Below are positions 21,536 through 33,436 of a DNA stretch of 64,000 nucleotides, piece by piece. A program made the translations under genes and the position numbers. Numbering within the stretch: the first letter of the stretch is position 1; the number at the start of each line of letters is the position of its first letter. The notes beneath the pieces are model-generated. The model was not told where the DNA came from, did no database searches, and saw nothing but the letters and a program-made list of their open reading frames with translations. The stretch comes from Bidens hawaiensis (lineage: Eukaryota; Streptophyta; Magnoliopsida; Asterales; Asteraceae), in the NCBI GenBank assembly GCA_021521415.1, contig JAIQDT010003848.1, positions 222,908 to 286,907 of the forward strand. Reading direction: 5' to 3'.

Positions 21536-21947
21536 GCAACGTTATATTTTTTCAGAGATGGCGAAATACGAAAACGACCCAATTTTTTTTATGCACTGTC
21601 GAAAAAATATTGAGGGGTAGAGGAGGCTACCCCTAGTTTAACACTAGGCCCGTCCCCGAATATGATATGAAAGATCTTAATTGATGGTTTGGAAGAGATC
21701 TAAAGTTCAGAGATCAGGTTGAATAACTTGATACCTAAGAAATATTTTTTATTTATAATTATTTAAATTAGAAGTGTATTAATTTTTTCGTAGTTTAAAG
21801 TTCCTGTTGGTTAAGTACTTAAGTTATTAGTTGCCTATAAATAGGGCTTAGTTTTTTATTAGTTGCCTATTAATACGCTTTCTTGATTCACTTAGATCAA
21901 ACAAGGTCAAAAAATCCAGATTGCACGAGCTTGAGGATTTCAATCCG

Positions 21948-22213
21948 TGATACGATCCTATTATTAATATTATATTAATAAGTTTATATTATTATTATTA
22001 TTATTTAAGTTTATCTTTTATTTAGTTTCCTTATTGTATTATAATTAGGTTTCCTTATTTTTTATCTTTTCCAATTATTATGTCTTTGGTTTTCCTATAT
22101 ATTATAATCTTGTTTAAGAAAAAATAATAAGAAAGAATTATTATTTGGGTCTATTTTCTCTTCTTCTCTTGTGATCTTGGGAGATTGACGGTTGTCTCGA
22201 ATAAACCGTAACA
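21948..22213 (+). repeat. Left LTR of the TRIM
   Basis: Begins TGATACGATCC and ends AAACCGTAACA. Nearly identical to 22887-23151, differing by a few substitutions and by trinucleotide number in an (ATT)n tract. Confidence 0.95.
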
Positions 22214-22242
22214 ATTGGTGCTTTCATTGAGCCATAGCCTAG

Positions 22243-22917
22243 ATGGCTTTGGAAGAACTCTTGTGGGAGCATCCACAACTACCTAGTTTTACCGTATCTA
22301 ATCCCGCCCTATGGATCTCTCAAGCAAAACGATATTTTCTTTTTTACGCGATCTATGGCGACGAGCGGTTTCCCTATGTCATTGAATCCTTCGATGATGA
22401 ACCATTCTGGTGGTTCAATGGTTGGCTTCGAAGTTCAAATTTCCTCACCTGGGATGATTTCACTACAACAATGCTTACTCCATTCCACGTTAGTTCCATC
22501 AATTCAATGGCCAAGTCTGATAATGAAACCATTGTTAATGAGGAAGTTACTCAAGGATTGGGGGATGTGACCTTAGGTGGGCATGCAACTGGTAAATATA
22601 AGCAACAAAGTGGTAATTTGATGGTTAATAAAGATCCCATTATTTACAACATTACAATTAGCTTGTTGGCGCTGACACCGTTAAAAGGTGCAACAAGGCA
22701 ATCTGTATTGCACCGCTTGAGGTGGTCCGTTGACATTGATCCGAATAACACCAAAAGACTCGAATGGTGGCCATCGTGGTGCATCGTTGATTACGCCCCG
22801 TATGCCTGTGTACGACTCGAGTGGCGACCGCCATGGCAACGACATTCCGTCCTTGAGGACAAGGACGTTTTCAAGGGGTCGAGAAATGATACGATCCTAT
22901 TATTAATATTATATTAG
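22243..22917 (+). CDS. Gag-like ORF of the TRIM
   Basis: A 224-codon frame starting just after the primer site. Residues about 25-80 (SQAKRYFLFY, then FDDEPFWWFNGW and WDDFTTTML) fit the pattern of plant gypsy gag: W-x-A-x-x-YF, then W-W and W-x-x-F. The later half is low in recognisable features. The frame runs about 30 bases into the right LTR and ends there. No zinc knuckle, protease or RT is present. It may be a gag remnant; whether it is translated is unknown. Confidence 0.55.
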   Translation: MALEELLWEHPQLPSFTVSNPALWISQAKRYFLFYAIYGDERFPYVIESFDDEPFWWFNGWLRSSNFLTWDDFTTTMLTPFHVSSINSMAKSDNETIVNEEVTQGLGDVTLGGHATGKYKQQSGNLMVNKDPIIYNITISLLALTPLKGATRQSVLHRLRWSVDIDPNNTKRLEWWPSWCIVDYAPYACVRLEWRPPWQRHSVLEDKDVFKGSRNDTILLLILY

Positions 22918-23151
22918 TAAGTTTATATTATTATTATTATTTAAGTTTATCTTTTATTTAGTTTCCTTATTGTATTATAATTAGGTTTCCTTATTGTTTA
23001 TCTTTTCCACTTATTATGTCTTTGGTTTTCCTATATATATTGTAATCTTGTTTAAGAAAAAATATTAAGAAAGAATTATTATTTGGGTCTATTTTCTCTT
23101 CTTCTCTTGTATTCTTGGGAGATTGACGGTTGTCTCGAATAAACCGTAACA
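22887..23151 (+). repeat. Right LTR of the TRIM
   Basis: Direct repeat of 21948-22213 with the same TGATACGATCC start and CCGTAACA end, followed by the TSD ATCCG. Confidence 0.95.
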
Positions 23152-23156
23152 ATCCG

Positions 23157-23787
23157 TCCCAACGATAATGACTCAGTGGTGTGAGTTGGGAAACTATTAT
23201 GCAGTTATGGGGATCACCCCCCCCCCCCCCACAACATATTCTGATTTTCTTTGGGACACGTGATCTATTTCCTTTATGTTGGCCCCGGGACCGGTCGATA
23301 GTGTATGGCCGGTTGTTAATTCAAGAATCGTGTAAAAAAATTGTGGGCACACACAAGAATAACATATATAGGAGTAAAACATGAGGAAGGTGATTGTAAA
23401 ATAACTATTAAAGGTTCCACATATGTTGCATAACTTAAATTCATACTCACTTTTCAAGTTTTATTTCAGTCGTACTTTTCAGGTTTCATTTGAAACACTT
23501 TTAGCATTCACTTCAATTCATACTCCCTCTTAAGTTTTATTTCAATCACTGTACTTTTCAGTTTCCATTTAAAATGGAGTTTAATTCATTTGAAAGTAAT
23601 ATTTTTGAACAATGTTTTTTTCCACATTTTTGTAAGAGTTTAACTGTGACGCCATTTCATTCGTCCTCAATTAATTGATGTTTGAAGTCTGACTTCAAAC
23701 ACCGTGTAAACGGAAACCCCAATAACAGGGTAAGCCGCCCTAGTTGTGAATAATAATTAATATTTATAGTTGTGAATGATTACATAG
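23157..23787. other. Intergenic sequence with poly-C run and a small hairpin
   Basis: Holds a run of 14 C (23217-23230) and a 9-bp perfect hairpin at 23680-23700 (GTTTGAAGT-CTG-ACTTCAAAC). No gene is seen. Confidence 0.7.
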
Positions 23788-24436
23788 GGTATGTTTGGCA
23801 AAACTAGCTGGTAGCTAAAAGCTTTAGCTGGTAGTTGTTAGCTGTAGCGTTTTAGAAATATTTAGGTGTTTGGTAGAGTAGCTAGAACTTTTAATAAAAC
23901 TAGCTGGATGCTCACACGGTGCATCGTTCTAATCCGAAACCTATTCTGACTTGACCCCTTTCTACTCAAAACCGTACCAACATGAACGGGACTAAATTAG
24001 GCCTTTTTGCATCGACTCGTTCCGACCTTAATTTGGTCTTACGCATGACCCAGGCTTGCCTGACTCGACTTGTTGTTGATCCTAACCAATAATCACATAA
24101 TATGTTAATTTTTTAAAGTTAAAGAAGTATAACAATATGATACTCAAATTAAAGAGAATAAAATGCTCGTTTTTATGATGCAATTTTTAAAAATAAATAT
24201 TAACGTGTGAAAAAGTTATGATCTTTTAAAAAGTCATGGGGGTAGTTGGTTTTGAATATTGGTTAAATATGTAATTATTATATGAATTAACAAAATGTGA
24301 TGAAAGTATCAAGTACCAAAATTGTAAAATTTGAAATACTAAAAGCTTGTAGCTTTTTCTAAACACTACTAGTTGGAGCTTTTAGCTTCAAGTTTTTTCT
24401 CATAACCTAAAAGATTTAAGCTACTCTAACCAAACA
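23788..24436. mobile_element. MITE-like element with GGTATGTTTGG ends
   Basis: Starts GGGTATGTTTGGCAAAACTAGC. Its other end at about 24410-24436 reads, on the minus strand, ATTCTTGTTTGGTTAGAGTAGC, so the ends are imperfect inverted repeats. Both arms repeat AGCT-rich phrases (GTAGCTAAAAGCTTTAGCTG and the complement near 24340-24400). TSD is not clear. A further copy of this end type is at 51470-51530. Confidence 0.55.
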
Positions 24437-24559
24437 AGAATCTTTAAATACTATTAAATCAATACAATGTGGACACATGGCCTTCAACTAGGCTGTCCAC
24501 ATGTGTCATCCAGTCAGCAAGTTACCATTCTCAGAAGGTCTAATATTGCGCCACGTGTC

Positions 24560-25811
24560 CTGCTCTCCAAAGTCACAAAAAATCAAAACCCGTTTTTTTT
24601 TTCACAAAAACTATTGATCTCCACCACCGATTCTCTCTCTAATCTCCCGATGATTACACCAACCCTAACTTCGGCGGCGAGATCTACAATCAATTCTACC
24701 ACTGATTTTCGTTGTAACTTTCCGATGAATATACGAATCCTACATCCGTCGTTCAGATCCACTATCGAACCTCTACATTGTTTATCAACAATTCGAGCCG
24801 TATTTGTGCCGTTTGGATTCGAACCGATTGGAGACATCAAAATAGTGGGATTTGATTATTTAGATGATTATATTGAAGGTAACTATCACTCCAATTTTGC
24901 AATTACAGTTATTTTATTTAAAAAATTCTCATTCTCAATCTTTCCGGCAAATCTGTCATACGCCTATTTTATGTTTACTGATGTTTACTGATTCTTCCGG
25001 TCAATTATTAATTGTTTTGTTTTCTGATGTGGACTGATTGTTCCGGCAAAAGTTTCCTTCAATACTTTATATCCGACCGATTTTTTGATATATTTATGTA
25101 TAATAATTTATAACTTTTTTCTTTGTCTCAGTATTAAAATTTTCCGGCTAACCTGTTCTTATTGTTTTTTTTTAAATATTTATATTTAAGATTCCGGCTA
25201 ATTTCCGTTCAATTTATTTTTATCCGACCAATTTTATGATCTATTTGTGTTAAAATTATAATAGTTTTCTTTGTCCAATCTTAATTATGATTTCCGGCTA
25301 ATTTCCGTCTACTTTTATTTTCCGGCCAATTTATTTTTAGTTTTATCAAGATAGAAACTTTTTAATTTTGTTAATATTATAATTTTAGTAAGCTTTCAAA
25401 ATCATAATTGTCGATAATAACAATAATTAAGTAATTAAGTAAAGAATTAATAATTTCAATAACTGATTTCATTAATCAATATATAACAATAAAATAAAAT
25501 AATTCTAACCTTAAATATTGAAATCAAATATTTTCATAAAATTATCAAGCGGTTATTTTGAAATAATGAATTACAATTAACCGCTTAAATTATATTCAAA
25601 CTATATTTAGAAAGTTTCTAAACATAATACGTTTACCAAAATTTTTATTGATTAGTTCCTACTATATAAGATATGTCTAATCACATATATATTTATCATA
25701 CTTTTCTGAATTATAAAATTCTGTAACAATGTAAGCTCCTCCCGTTTTAATATTTGTTTTTATGTTTGAATTATTTTTCTCTAATCTGTTAAGTTTTAAT
25801 TTTATTCATAG
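24560..25811 (+). other. Probable 5'-UTR exon and long leader intron of the RPA-like gene
   Basis: 24590-24878 is CT-rich and gene-5'-end-like, then GAAG/GTAACT (24879) looks like a splice donor. A TTCATAG acceptor at 25811 sits 4 bases before the RPA ATG. The intron would be about 930 bp. It contains seven scattered TTCCGG(C/T)nAA motifs between about 24950 and 25330. The exon call is inference from splice-like signals only. Confidence 0.4.
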
Positions 25812-26420
25812 GACAATGGAAGCTCAAAAATTTACCATGCTTAATGAGATTGATGTTCTAAAAACATCACCATCAACTCTTAAGGTTAGAGTTATAAGAC
25901 TTTAGAGCATAAAAGACAATAAAAATGTGAATGAGGATTTTCTGATCGAAATGGTGCTCATGGATGAAAATGTACATATGTAATTATGAATCTGTATATA
26001 TGTTACAGATTCAACTTTTTTTATTTCATTATTGATTAACTTGAAATTTTAATTCTCATATATATTTTTGTCTTTAATGACAGGAGAATCGTATCCAAGC
26101 AACAGTTTATAAAAAGGAAATCTTTAGATTCAAAAGATTCCTCAAGGAAAGCTCAACTCCTGACAATAGTTAATCCGAGCGTTGGTCTAAAAGGTACTAA
26201 TTACCGTGTCATTGACTGTCCCAACAAATTGGTGTTGGGACCAAACACACATGTGAATCCATGTCAGGAGTTTGATGGTCGGCTGTTTGGTTTTAAGATG
26301 ATTTCTTTTGCATCACTAATTAATAAAGATGTTTCTTTGAAATCCACAGTTGGTATATAAAAGTTTTCATCCAAATAAACTGATTTATATATTTAGCGTT
26401 AGATGTCCATTTAATCTGCT

Positions 26421-26422
26421 AT

Positions 26423-26461
<39 letters not shown>

Positions 26462-26465
26462 TTTT
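26421..26465. repeat. (ATTT)n microsatellite in an RPA intron
   Basis: About eleven uninterrupted ATTT units just before the 26478 exon. Confidence 0.95.
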
Positions 26466-26936
26466 TGTTTGTTTTAGATATTATTGGTCACGTGGTTCAT
26501 GTGTTCAAGAGCAATACTTCAAACGTCAAGGACAAAAACAAGCGTACAATGGAGATATGTGATTTAAGGTATTAATATTACTGTTTGTAACATAACATTT
26601 GCTGACAGGTTTTTGTAATAAAAGATTTATACTTATTACTGTTTGTAACACTTCTCTTATTTCAGTGGGAATTGTGTGTATCTAACTCTATGGGATCATT
26701 ATGCGTCTGAGCTCTCCAAATATGTAATTGAACATTTTGATGAAGGCCAGGCCATTATTGTTTTACAGTTTGGTAGGGTTAAGTATTACACCGGTTCTGA
26801 TGGTAAAGGTATGTTTTTTTAACTGTTTTTAATTTTCTTGAGTTATAAATGTCACTAACTTAAACTAATGTGTCGTTCTCTATTTTTCATTTTTGTTAGA
26901 GAAAGTGTATGTGTCCAATTCTTTTGTGTCACACCC

Positions 26937-27740
26937 CGACCAAAGGCGGAACATGCCGAGGTGTAACGATTGCCCATAAGCACACGACACTATTAATACG
27001 CCAATATTTAATAAACTCATTTCATTTCACAACATCGAAAATGTCACATAACAAGGTTCATAAGTCAAATACAACAACACATAACAAAATATAGCAAATC
27101 AAATATTGTTCTTTCTTTGCTAATATCCTAGAGGTATTTGTGACGTTTTCTTCTCCAACTCCATAATCAACCTAGATGCAAACCTGTAGCATTTCATAAA
27201 ATAAAGTTTGTCAACACAAAGATTGGTGAGCAATTCATAGATTTTGAACAATATGTATATATAAGAAAAGCCACAATCTTGTATACAAAACAACAAATAA
27301 ATAGCAATAATTTGGATAATATGAGGTCGCTAATAAGAATACATTAGCGGCACCGTCTATAAGAGAATACCAAATAGATTCGGATTTCATGAGGTCGTTA
27401 ATAAGAATACATTAACGGCACCGTGCTATAAGAGAATACCATATAGTTCACGGATTTATGATTCAACCTTCCAAAAGCGGTAAACACATAGGCAAATAAT
27501 CATGTAAGCATAGAACACCAAATCGAGCATTTATTTAAGTAAAGTATACAATAACGTTTGTGGTTTAAGACTCAAATATAAAGCATTAAATTTGAATAAG
27601 TATGAAATGTCACTCCCAAAATAAAAGATAGAAAACTGGGGATGAATGTACTCACGTTCAAGTAATAAACTTGAAAAATTGATAATTTGGAGATTTGCCG
27701 GATGAATACGAATCGAGACCCGAAATTGACGAATGTCACA
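26937..27740 (-). repeat. 3' LTR of gypsy E, internally deleted
   Basis: 804 bp against 2367 bp in the partner. It matches the partner from TGTCACACC to GAGATTTGCC (27696-27699), then jumps to the last 40 bp (ATGAATACGAATCGAG...TGTCACA). It carries two 68-bp tandem units (27321-27388, 27389 on), each with a small hairpin. Confidence 0.93.
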
Positions 27741-27869
27741 GTATCCCCTACTTTAGGAAATTTCGTCCCGAAATTAAGATGAAGACGGCGATGCAAACAA
27801 ATGTGGATACTTCTCTTTCATTGCGTCTTCTCGTTCCCAAGTAAACTCCGCGCCACGCCGTGATTCCCA
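27741..27869 (-). other. Polypurine tract and broken pol C-terminus of gypsy E
   Basis: Minus strand AAAGTAGGGGATAC abuts the LTR and is the plus-strand primer. Just upstream the pol frame passes an early stop at 27870, then still reads WESRRGAEFTWERED, a chromodomain-like/C-terminal tail of gypsy integrases. So the last 25 or so residues are cut off by one stop. Confidence 0.7.
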
Positions 27870-29165
27870 TCAAACTTTTACTAACCGAATTCGACTACGC
27901 TTGGTTTTCTTCTCGTTGCGATCCATAATCTCAACGGGTCGTTCAACCATAATCGTAGACTCATCAACATGAACTTCGTCGAGAGGTATATGGATATTAC
28001 CCTCGGCTAGGCACGTTTTGAGATTCGAAACATGAAGTGTCGGATGAACCCCCACAAGTTCTTGCGGTAGTTCGAGTCGATACGCTACTTTCCCAACACG
28101 TTCAAGAATTTTAAAAGGACCAACGAAACGGGGTGCTAGTTTACCCTTCTTTCCAAAACGGACTACCCCCTTCCAAGGAGATACTTTTAGAAGGACAAGA
28201 TCTTCAACATTAAAATCGATAGGTTTTCGCTGTTTTTCGGCGTAACTCTTTTGACGATTGCTAGCGGCTAGGAGATTTTTACGGATTTGATCAATGACAT
28301 CGGTTGCTTCTTGGACCATTTCGGGTCCTGTGATTTGAGCTTCACCAATTTCGTTCCAACAAATCGGGGAACGACATTTACGACCGTAAAGAGCTTGAAA
28401 AGGAGCCACATCAATGATAGAGTGGTAGCTATTGTTGTAGGAGAACTCGATGAACGGAAGATGAGAATCCCAATTCCCACCAAAATCAAGAACACATCCT
28501 CGTAGCATATCCTCGAGTGTTTGGATTGTACGTTCGGATTGACCGTCCGTTTGAGGATGATAAGCTGTGCTAAGATCGAGACGTGTTCCCAAAGCTTCTT
28601 GAAGAGATCTCCAAAAATGAGAGGTAAAACGGGTATCACGATCGGAAATGATAGACAATGGCAAACCGTGTCGGCACACGATTTCCCGAACATAGATTTG
28701 AGCATGCTGCTCGACAGAATACTTCTCGCGGATCGGAATGTAATGAGCAGATTTGGTTAATCGATCGATGATCACCCAAATGCTATCGTTGCCTTTTTGG
28801 GTTTTGGGTAATTTGGTGATAAAGTCCATAGCAATGTCTTCCCATTTCCAAACGGGAATCGGTGGTTGCTCGAGTAGACCAAAAGGTCTTTGATGTTCGG
28901 CTTTGACTTTCGAGCAAGTAAGACATTTAGATACAAACAAAGCTACGTCCCTTTTCATACCCGGCCACCAAAAGGTAGCACGAAGATCGAAATACATTTT
29001 ATCCGCTCCGAGATGAACGGAATAATGAGAATTAAGAGTTTCGTCGAGAATACAAGTACGAAGGTCATCGCGATCGGGAACCCACAAACGATTGAGAAAA
29101 TACAAAAGACCATCGGGTTTGGTTTCGAGTTGAAGTTCAGCTCCACATGACATTTCTTCGTACAT
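27870..29165 (-). CDS. Gypsy E integrase region (open 431-codon part of pol)
   Basis: Zinc-binding H-H-C-C domain: [21 protein letters not shown] and [11 protein letters not shown] (residues about 47-94). Core: MDFITKLP (first Asp, about 114-121), [15 protein letters not shown] (second Asp, about 175-190) and [17 protein letters not shown] (Glu, about 204-220). The C-terminal [16 protein letters not shown] and [10 protein letters not shown] segments are typical of gypsy integrases. It inserts the element DNA into the chromosome. The ATG is probably not a true start: in the element this is the end of one polyprotein, separated from RNase H by stops near 29321 and 29230-29270. It ends early by one stop before the chromodomain-like tail. 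Confidence 0.9.
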   Translation of the reverse strand: MYEEMSCGAELQLETKPDGLLYFLNRLWVPDRDDLRTCILDETLNSHYSVHLGADKMYFDLRATFWWPGMKRDVALFVSKCLTCSKVKAEHQRPFGLLEQPPIPVWKWEDIAMDFITKLPKTQKGNDSIWVIIDRLTKSAHYIPIREKYSVEQHAQIYVREIVCRHGLPLSIISDRDTRFTSHFWRSLQEALGTRLDLSTAYHPQTDGQSERTIQTLEDMLRGCVLDFGGNWDSHLPFIEFSYNNSYHSIIDVAPFQALYGRKCRSPICWNEIGEAQITGPEMVQEATDVIDQIRKNLLAASNRQKSYAEKQRKPIDFNVEDLVLLKVSPWKGVVRFGKKGKLAPRFVGPFKILERVGKVAYRLELPQELVGVHPTLHVSNLKTCLAEGNIHIPLDEVHVDESTIMVERPVEIMDRNEKKTKRSRIRLVKV

Positions 29166-29321
29166 GTTACCTTCTTCAACGGAGGTACGCTGAGCTTGAA
29201 AGATACGAATTTGAAGATCGGTTTGAACAATGACGCTTAGAAGCTAAACGGATTTAACATTAACCTTTCAACTTAGGGCGTCGGCGACAACATTCGCTTT
29301 ACCGGGGTGGTAGCGAATCTC

Positions 29322-31450
29322 TCAATCGTAATCACTAAGTAATTCGGCCCATCGTCGTTGTCTCATGTTGAGATCTCTTTGGTCAAAAATGTGTTGAAGG
29401 CTTTTATGATCGGTAAAAACCACACATCTTGTTCCATAGAGGTAATGTCTCCAGATTTTGAGAGCGAAAACGACGGCACCAAGTTCGAGATCGTGAGTCG
29501 TATAATTCTTCTCTTTGACCTTAAGTTGCCTTGATGCGTATGCGATGACTTGACCTCGTTGCATGAGAACACAACCAAGACCTTGATGGGAGGCATCGCA
29601 AAATACAACAAAATCGTCGTTTCCATCGGGAAGGGTTAGAATGGGAGCATTGAAAAGCATGTCCTTGAGAGTACAAAAGGCTTCCTCTTGCTTCGAACCC
29701 CAATCGAAGGGTTGTCCCTTATGGGTGAGAGAGGTAAGAGGCAAAGAGATCTTAGTAAAGTTTCGAATGAAACGCCGATAATATCCGACCAAACCAAGGA
29801 ATGATCGAATTTCTGTGGGAGTCGTTGGGGTTTTCCAATCCTTAACGGCCTCAATTTTAGCGGGATCAACATGAATACCTTTGTCGTTTACGATATGTCC
29901 CAAAAATTGAACTTCCTCGAGCCAAAATTCACATTTGGAGAATTTGGCATAGAGTTGTTCGTTTCTAAGGAGCTCGAGAATGGAACGCAAATGATGTTCA
30001 TGTTCGGCTTTGGATTTAGAGAAGATAAGGATGTCATCAATAAAGACAATAACGAATTTATCAAGGAATGGTTTGCAAACGCGGTTCATGAGGTCCATAA
30101 ATACCGCGGGTGCATTTGTTAACCCGAAAGGCATAACCAAAAAATCAAAATGTCCACATCGAGTACGGAAAGCGGTTTTAGGAATGTCTTCTTCGCGAAC
30201 ACGCAATTGATGATAACCCGATCGAAGATCAATTTTGGAGAAATAAGTTGCGCCTTGAAGTTGGTCAAATAGGTCGTCGATACGTGGCAAAGGATAACGA
30301 TTTTTAATAGTAAGCTTGTTAAGCTCACGATAATCAATGCACATACGAAACAAACCATCCTTCTTTTTCACGAAGAGAACGGGAGCGCCCCAAGGAGAAG
30401 AGCTTGGATGAATGAAGCCTTTATCGGAAAGTTCTTCGAGTTGGTTTGATAGTTCTTGCATTTCCGGCGGGGCTAGACGATAAGGAGCCTTGGCCACGGG
30501 CATCGCGCCGGGCACAAGATTGATTTGGAATTCAATCAGACGAATGGGAGGAAGACCGGTAACATCATCGGGAAAGACATCAAGGAAATCACGAACAATA
30601 GGAATATCTTGGATCTTCCTTTCCTTTTTGTCTTTTGTCACAGAGAGAGCTAGAAACGGAACGTACTTTTGGCGTAAGTACTTTTGCGGTTGAGCACACG
30701 ACATGAGATTTAGCCTTCGAGACGTTGTGTTTCCAAAGACCTTAAGAATTTTACCGTTGACGAGCGGGATGCGAATGAATTTATCAAAACAAACAACTTC
30801 GGCACGGTGCAAAGATAACCAATCCATGCCTACTATGACATCGGAGCTACCCATTTGCATCGGGATGCGATCGATGGAAAATTTATGCTTAGAAAGAATA
30901 AGAGAACAATCGCGGATGACAGAATTGATGGTAATAGAATTGCCATTGGCGACTTCAACAGAGAACAGTCGGGAAAGCTTAGTTCGAGGCATCGCAAGTT
31001 TCGACTCAAATTTCAAAGAAATAAAACTTCTATCGGCACCAGTATCAAATAAAATAGAAGCCAAATGATAGCTCACCAAAAACATACCGTTCACGACATC
31101 GTTTGCCACTTGAGCTTGATTCGCGTTCATCATAAAAGCTCGCCCTTGATTGCCATGGTTGACTTGAGGTGCTTGTTGTGGAGGTGGAGGTGGTGCTTGG
31201 ATTGCTTGGATGGGTTGGATGAGTGGTGCATTGAGTTGGGGAATTTGGGGTTGGTAGGTTTGGACTTGATAAGCTTGGGTTTGGTAGTAAGGAACGGTCA
31301 TAGTTTGGTTAGAAAAAGTGAGGCGAGGGCAATTGTTGCGGAAATGGTTTGAATCTCCACAATTGTAGCAAGCTCGGGGTGGTTGGGTGGGTAGGGTGCA
31401 TAAGGGTTTTGGGCATTTTGGGGAGTGATTCTTGGTTGGTTGGCTTGGGT
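29322..31450 (-). CDS. Gypsy E zinc knuckle, protease, RT and RNase H
   Basis: Open frame (whole frame 29322-31556). Order: zinc knuckle [14 protein letters not shown] (about residues 63-76), a Gln/Pro-rich linker, aspartic protease with [10 protein letters not shown] (about 169-178) and VGMDWL, then RT with [29 protein letters not shown] and the catalytic [11 protein letters not shown] (about 505-515), and RNase H with [15 protein letters not shown] and [10 protein letters not shown]. All catalytic motifs are intact. The frame ends at a stop in the RNase H/integrase linker (SDYD-stop). Residues before about 45 are in the wrong frame for gag; gag enters by frameshift. Protease cuts the polyprotein; RT and RNase H make the DNA copy. 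Confidence 0.92.
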
Positions 31451-32481
31451 TGGTTGTGCGGATCGACATGAGGTATTGAGATGACCAAAATGGTGACAAA
31501 TGGTGCATTGGCGACATGGTAAATGTAATGGATGGTGACGTTGGCAAGTGTTGCATAGTGGGAATGTACCGGTATAGGGTCTTCGGTTTTGGGGAGCTTG
31601 GGTTTGGTTTTGTTGTTGTTGTGGTTGAGTGACGGCAAAGTTTTGGTAGTTGGTTTTGGGTTTCTTTTTGTTATTGTTGTTGTTGTGTCGGGAAGAGTTG
31701 GAGTAGTTTATGGCTTGTGGTGCGGGTTCAACCTTAGCTTGGGGAGCGGGCTCGGCTTTGGCTTTCTCGGTTGTTTTCTTGGGGTTAGGGTACCCTCCTT
31801 CACAAGATTTTCCGATAGCGCACCGGCAAAAGTGATGGCCTCTTCAAGGTTCGCGTGTTTGCTACTCATGACCGAGTCCCGGATTTTAATTGGTAGACCC
31901 CCAATGTATTTGTCAAGTTGACGTTCGGCTGGGGTAACCAAGTGAGGTACAAGAACGCTTAACTCGTGGAAACAGAGCGAGTAAGCGGCGTTATCACCAC
32001 TTTCTTGTTTTAGGTTCCAAAATTCTTCCTCAAGCTTTTGGAGCTCGTGTTTGGGACATAATTTCTTCTTCATAAGCGCCTTGAGCTCGGCCCATGGAAG
32101 AGCCATGGCCACATCCGTACCTTGGAGGTGCATAACACTAACCCACCATGTTAGGGCGGTTCCCTTAAACATGCTTGAAGCGAAGTTTATCTTTTTCGCT
32201 TCGGGGCATTCGCTGTGTAAAAACACATTCTCCACATATTCGAACCATTGCAACAAGGTAGTCGCACAGTTGGTTCCATAGAATTCGGACGGGTTGGCAC
32301 TAGTAAATTGTTTAAGCAGGTAGGATGCGGGTTTGGGTTCAATAGGTGCAACAACGGGTGCGGTTTGGTTTGCTTGTATTTGGGTCATAAATTCGGGAAT
32401 CACAGCGGCCATTTTCTTGGCGATGATGGCGGCCATACGTCGAGTGGAGTTCTTGCGCGGTTGGCGTCTTAGCGGATGCAT
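31450..32481 (-). pseudogene. Gypsy E gag with frameshifts
   Basis: Starts at the ATG at 32481. The 257-codon first frame carries the retrotransposon gag core: FYGTNCATTLLQWFEYVENVF (residues about 83-103), FKGTALTWWVS (about 124-134) and LPWAELKALMKKKLCPKHE. After about 31800 the coding continues in another frame (Asn/Gln-rich) with a zinc knuckle [14 protein letters not shown] near 31470-31510. A second shift joins it to the frame with [14 protein letters not shown]. So gag has two knuckles and at least two frameshifts. Gag makes the particle that packages element RNA. Confidence 0.82.
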
Positions 32482-33436
32482 GCTAAAATTTATAAAGAAA
32501 ATGTGATAAGTTTTGGGTAAAAGGGAATGAATATAAAGGTGTATGAAATAAAATAAGATTTTGATTTTTGATTTTGTGAATCCTAGAGTTAGTATGGAGA
32601 ATATGTTAGTGTTAGATAAAATATAAAACTTTGTTTATAAATAACAAAACCGTAAACAAAACGTAAATGATTTTTGAGATGGTTAAAGCTTAAAAATTTG
32701 AGATTTTGAGATTTATAGAGTCGGAAAAATCGTGCATGAACCACCATGACTTGATATTCCAACACTAAAAAGTTTTATTAAACAACATATTGGAGTCTAA
32801 ACATGTGTACGAACCACCGAAACGTTTTCATGTTTTCGACTCAAATAACAATAATAACACAATAAATCGAGATACAACGTCATGTCAAAACAATAGTCCA
32901 CGAAATCATCGTAGTTCTATTGTTTTAACACCGAAAATTTTGATGGCGACCGGAACGCTCGCATTCGACTACTTAAAGAATTGACATATATAACATGATT
33001 TGTGGCCTAGAAAACGAGCATTATAACTCAACCATCCCAGGTAAGTAAATCACCTTCGATTCTTGGAATCTTTTTGTCAAATGGTCATTTTATAATGTCT
33101 CGTTTCCTATGATGGCTACAAACCCGAAATAAACGCAACCTTTAAGGGATTTGAAACAACGGGATTCAAGTTAATCTTGTAATCCATAAAACACAATGAA
33201 AATCTACTTTTTGCGTTTTAAGGTAAGGATACCTTGGAAATACTATAAAAGTGTGTGTATGTGAACATTTAGGATACTGGTAAATTTTAAACAAGTTTAT
33301 AAATAAATAACATGCGATATGAACAATAAATTATAGAGTAAACACGTATAAGCACACGTATAGGACCCTAAGCATAACAATTCTAGGTCGTTGCGTCTAA
33401 CCACCTATCCTAATTATCATAACTCTGATACCAATC
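32482..33436 (-). other. Leader of gypsy E with primer site at 33425-33434
   Basis: No coding frame. CTCTGATACCA next to the LTR start at 33437 is the complement of the initiator tRNA-Met primer site TGGTATCAGAG. Confidence 0.85.

Larger units (their letters stand above)
21948..23151 (+). mobile_element. TRIM (miniature LTR retrotransposon), complete with TSD
   Basis: Two direct LTRs of 266 and 265 bp flank a 673-bp internal region. The 5-bp duplication ATCCG is perfect (21943-21947 and 23152-23156). A primer-site-like ATTGGTGCTTTCATTGAGCC follows the left LTR (22214 on), and a purine-rich AAGGGGTCGAGAAA precedes the right LTR. At 1204 bp and without pol it must have been moved by another element's enzymes. 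The primer site type and internal sequence resemble Tat/Retand-like gypsy elements. Confidence 0.95.

Noticed and set aside
24467..24991. 174-codon plus-strand frame before the RPA gene
   Set aside because: No domain, runs through a probable splice donor at 24879 into intron-like AT-rich sequence; more likely UTR.
25657..25670. TCCTACTATATAAG as the Helitron 5' end
   Set aside because: Looks like a plant Helitron start, but it is preceded by T rather than A and lies within what appears to be the RPA leader intron; kept only as an alternative.
31589..31921. 110-codon plus-strand Gly/Leu-rich frame
   Set aside because: Antisense of the Asn/Gln-rich gag region of gypsy E.
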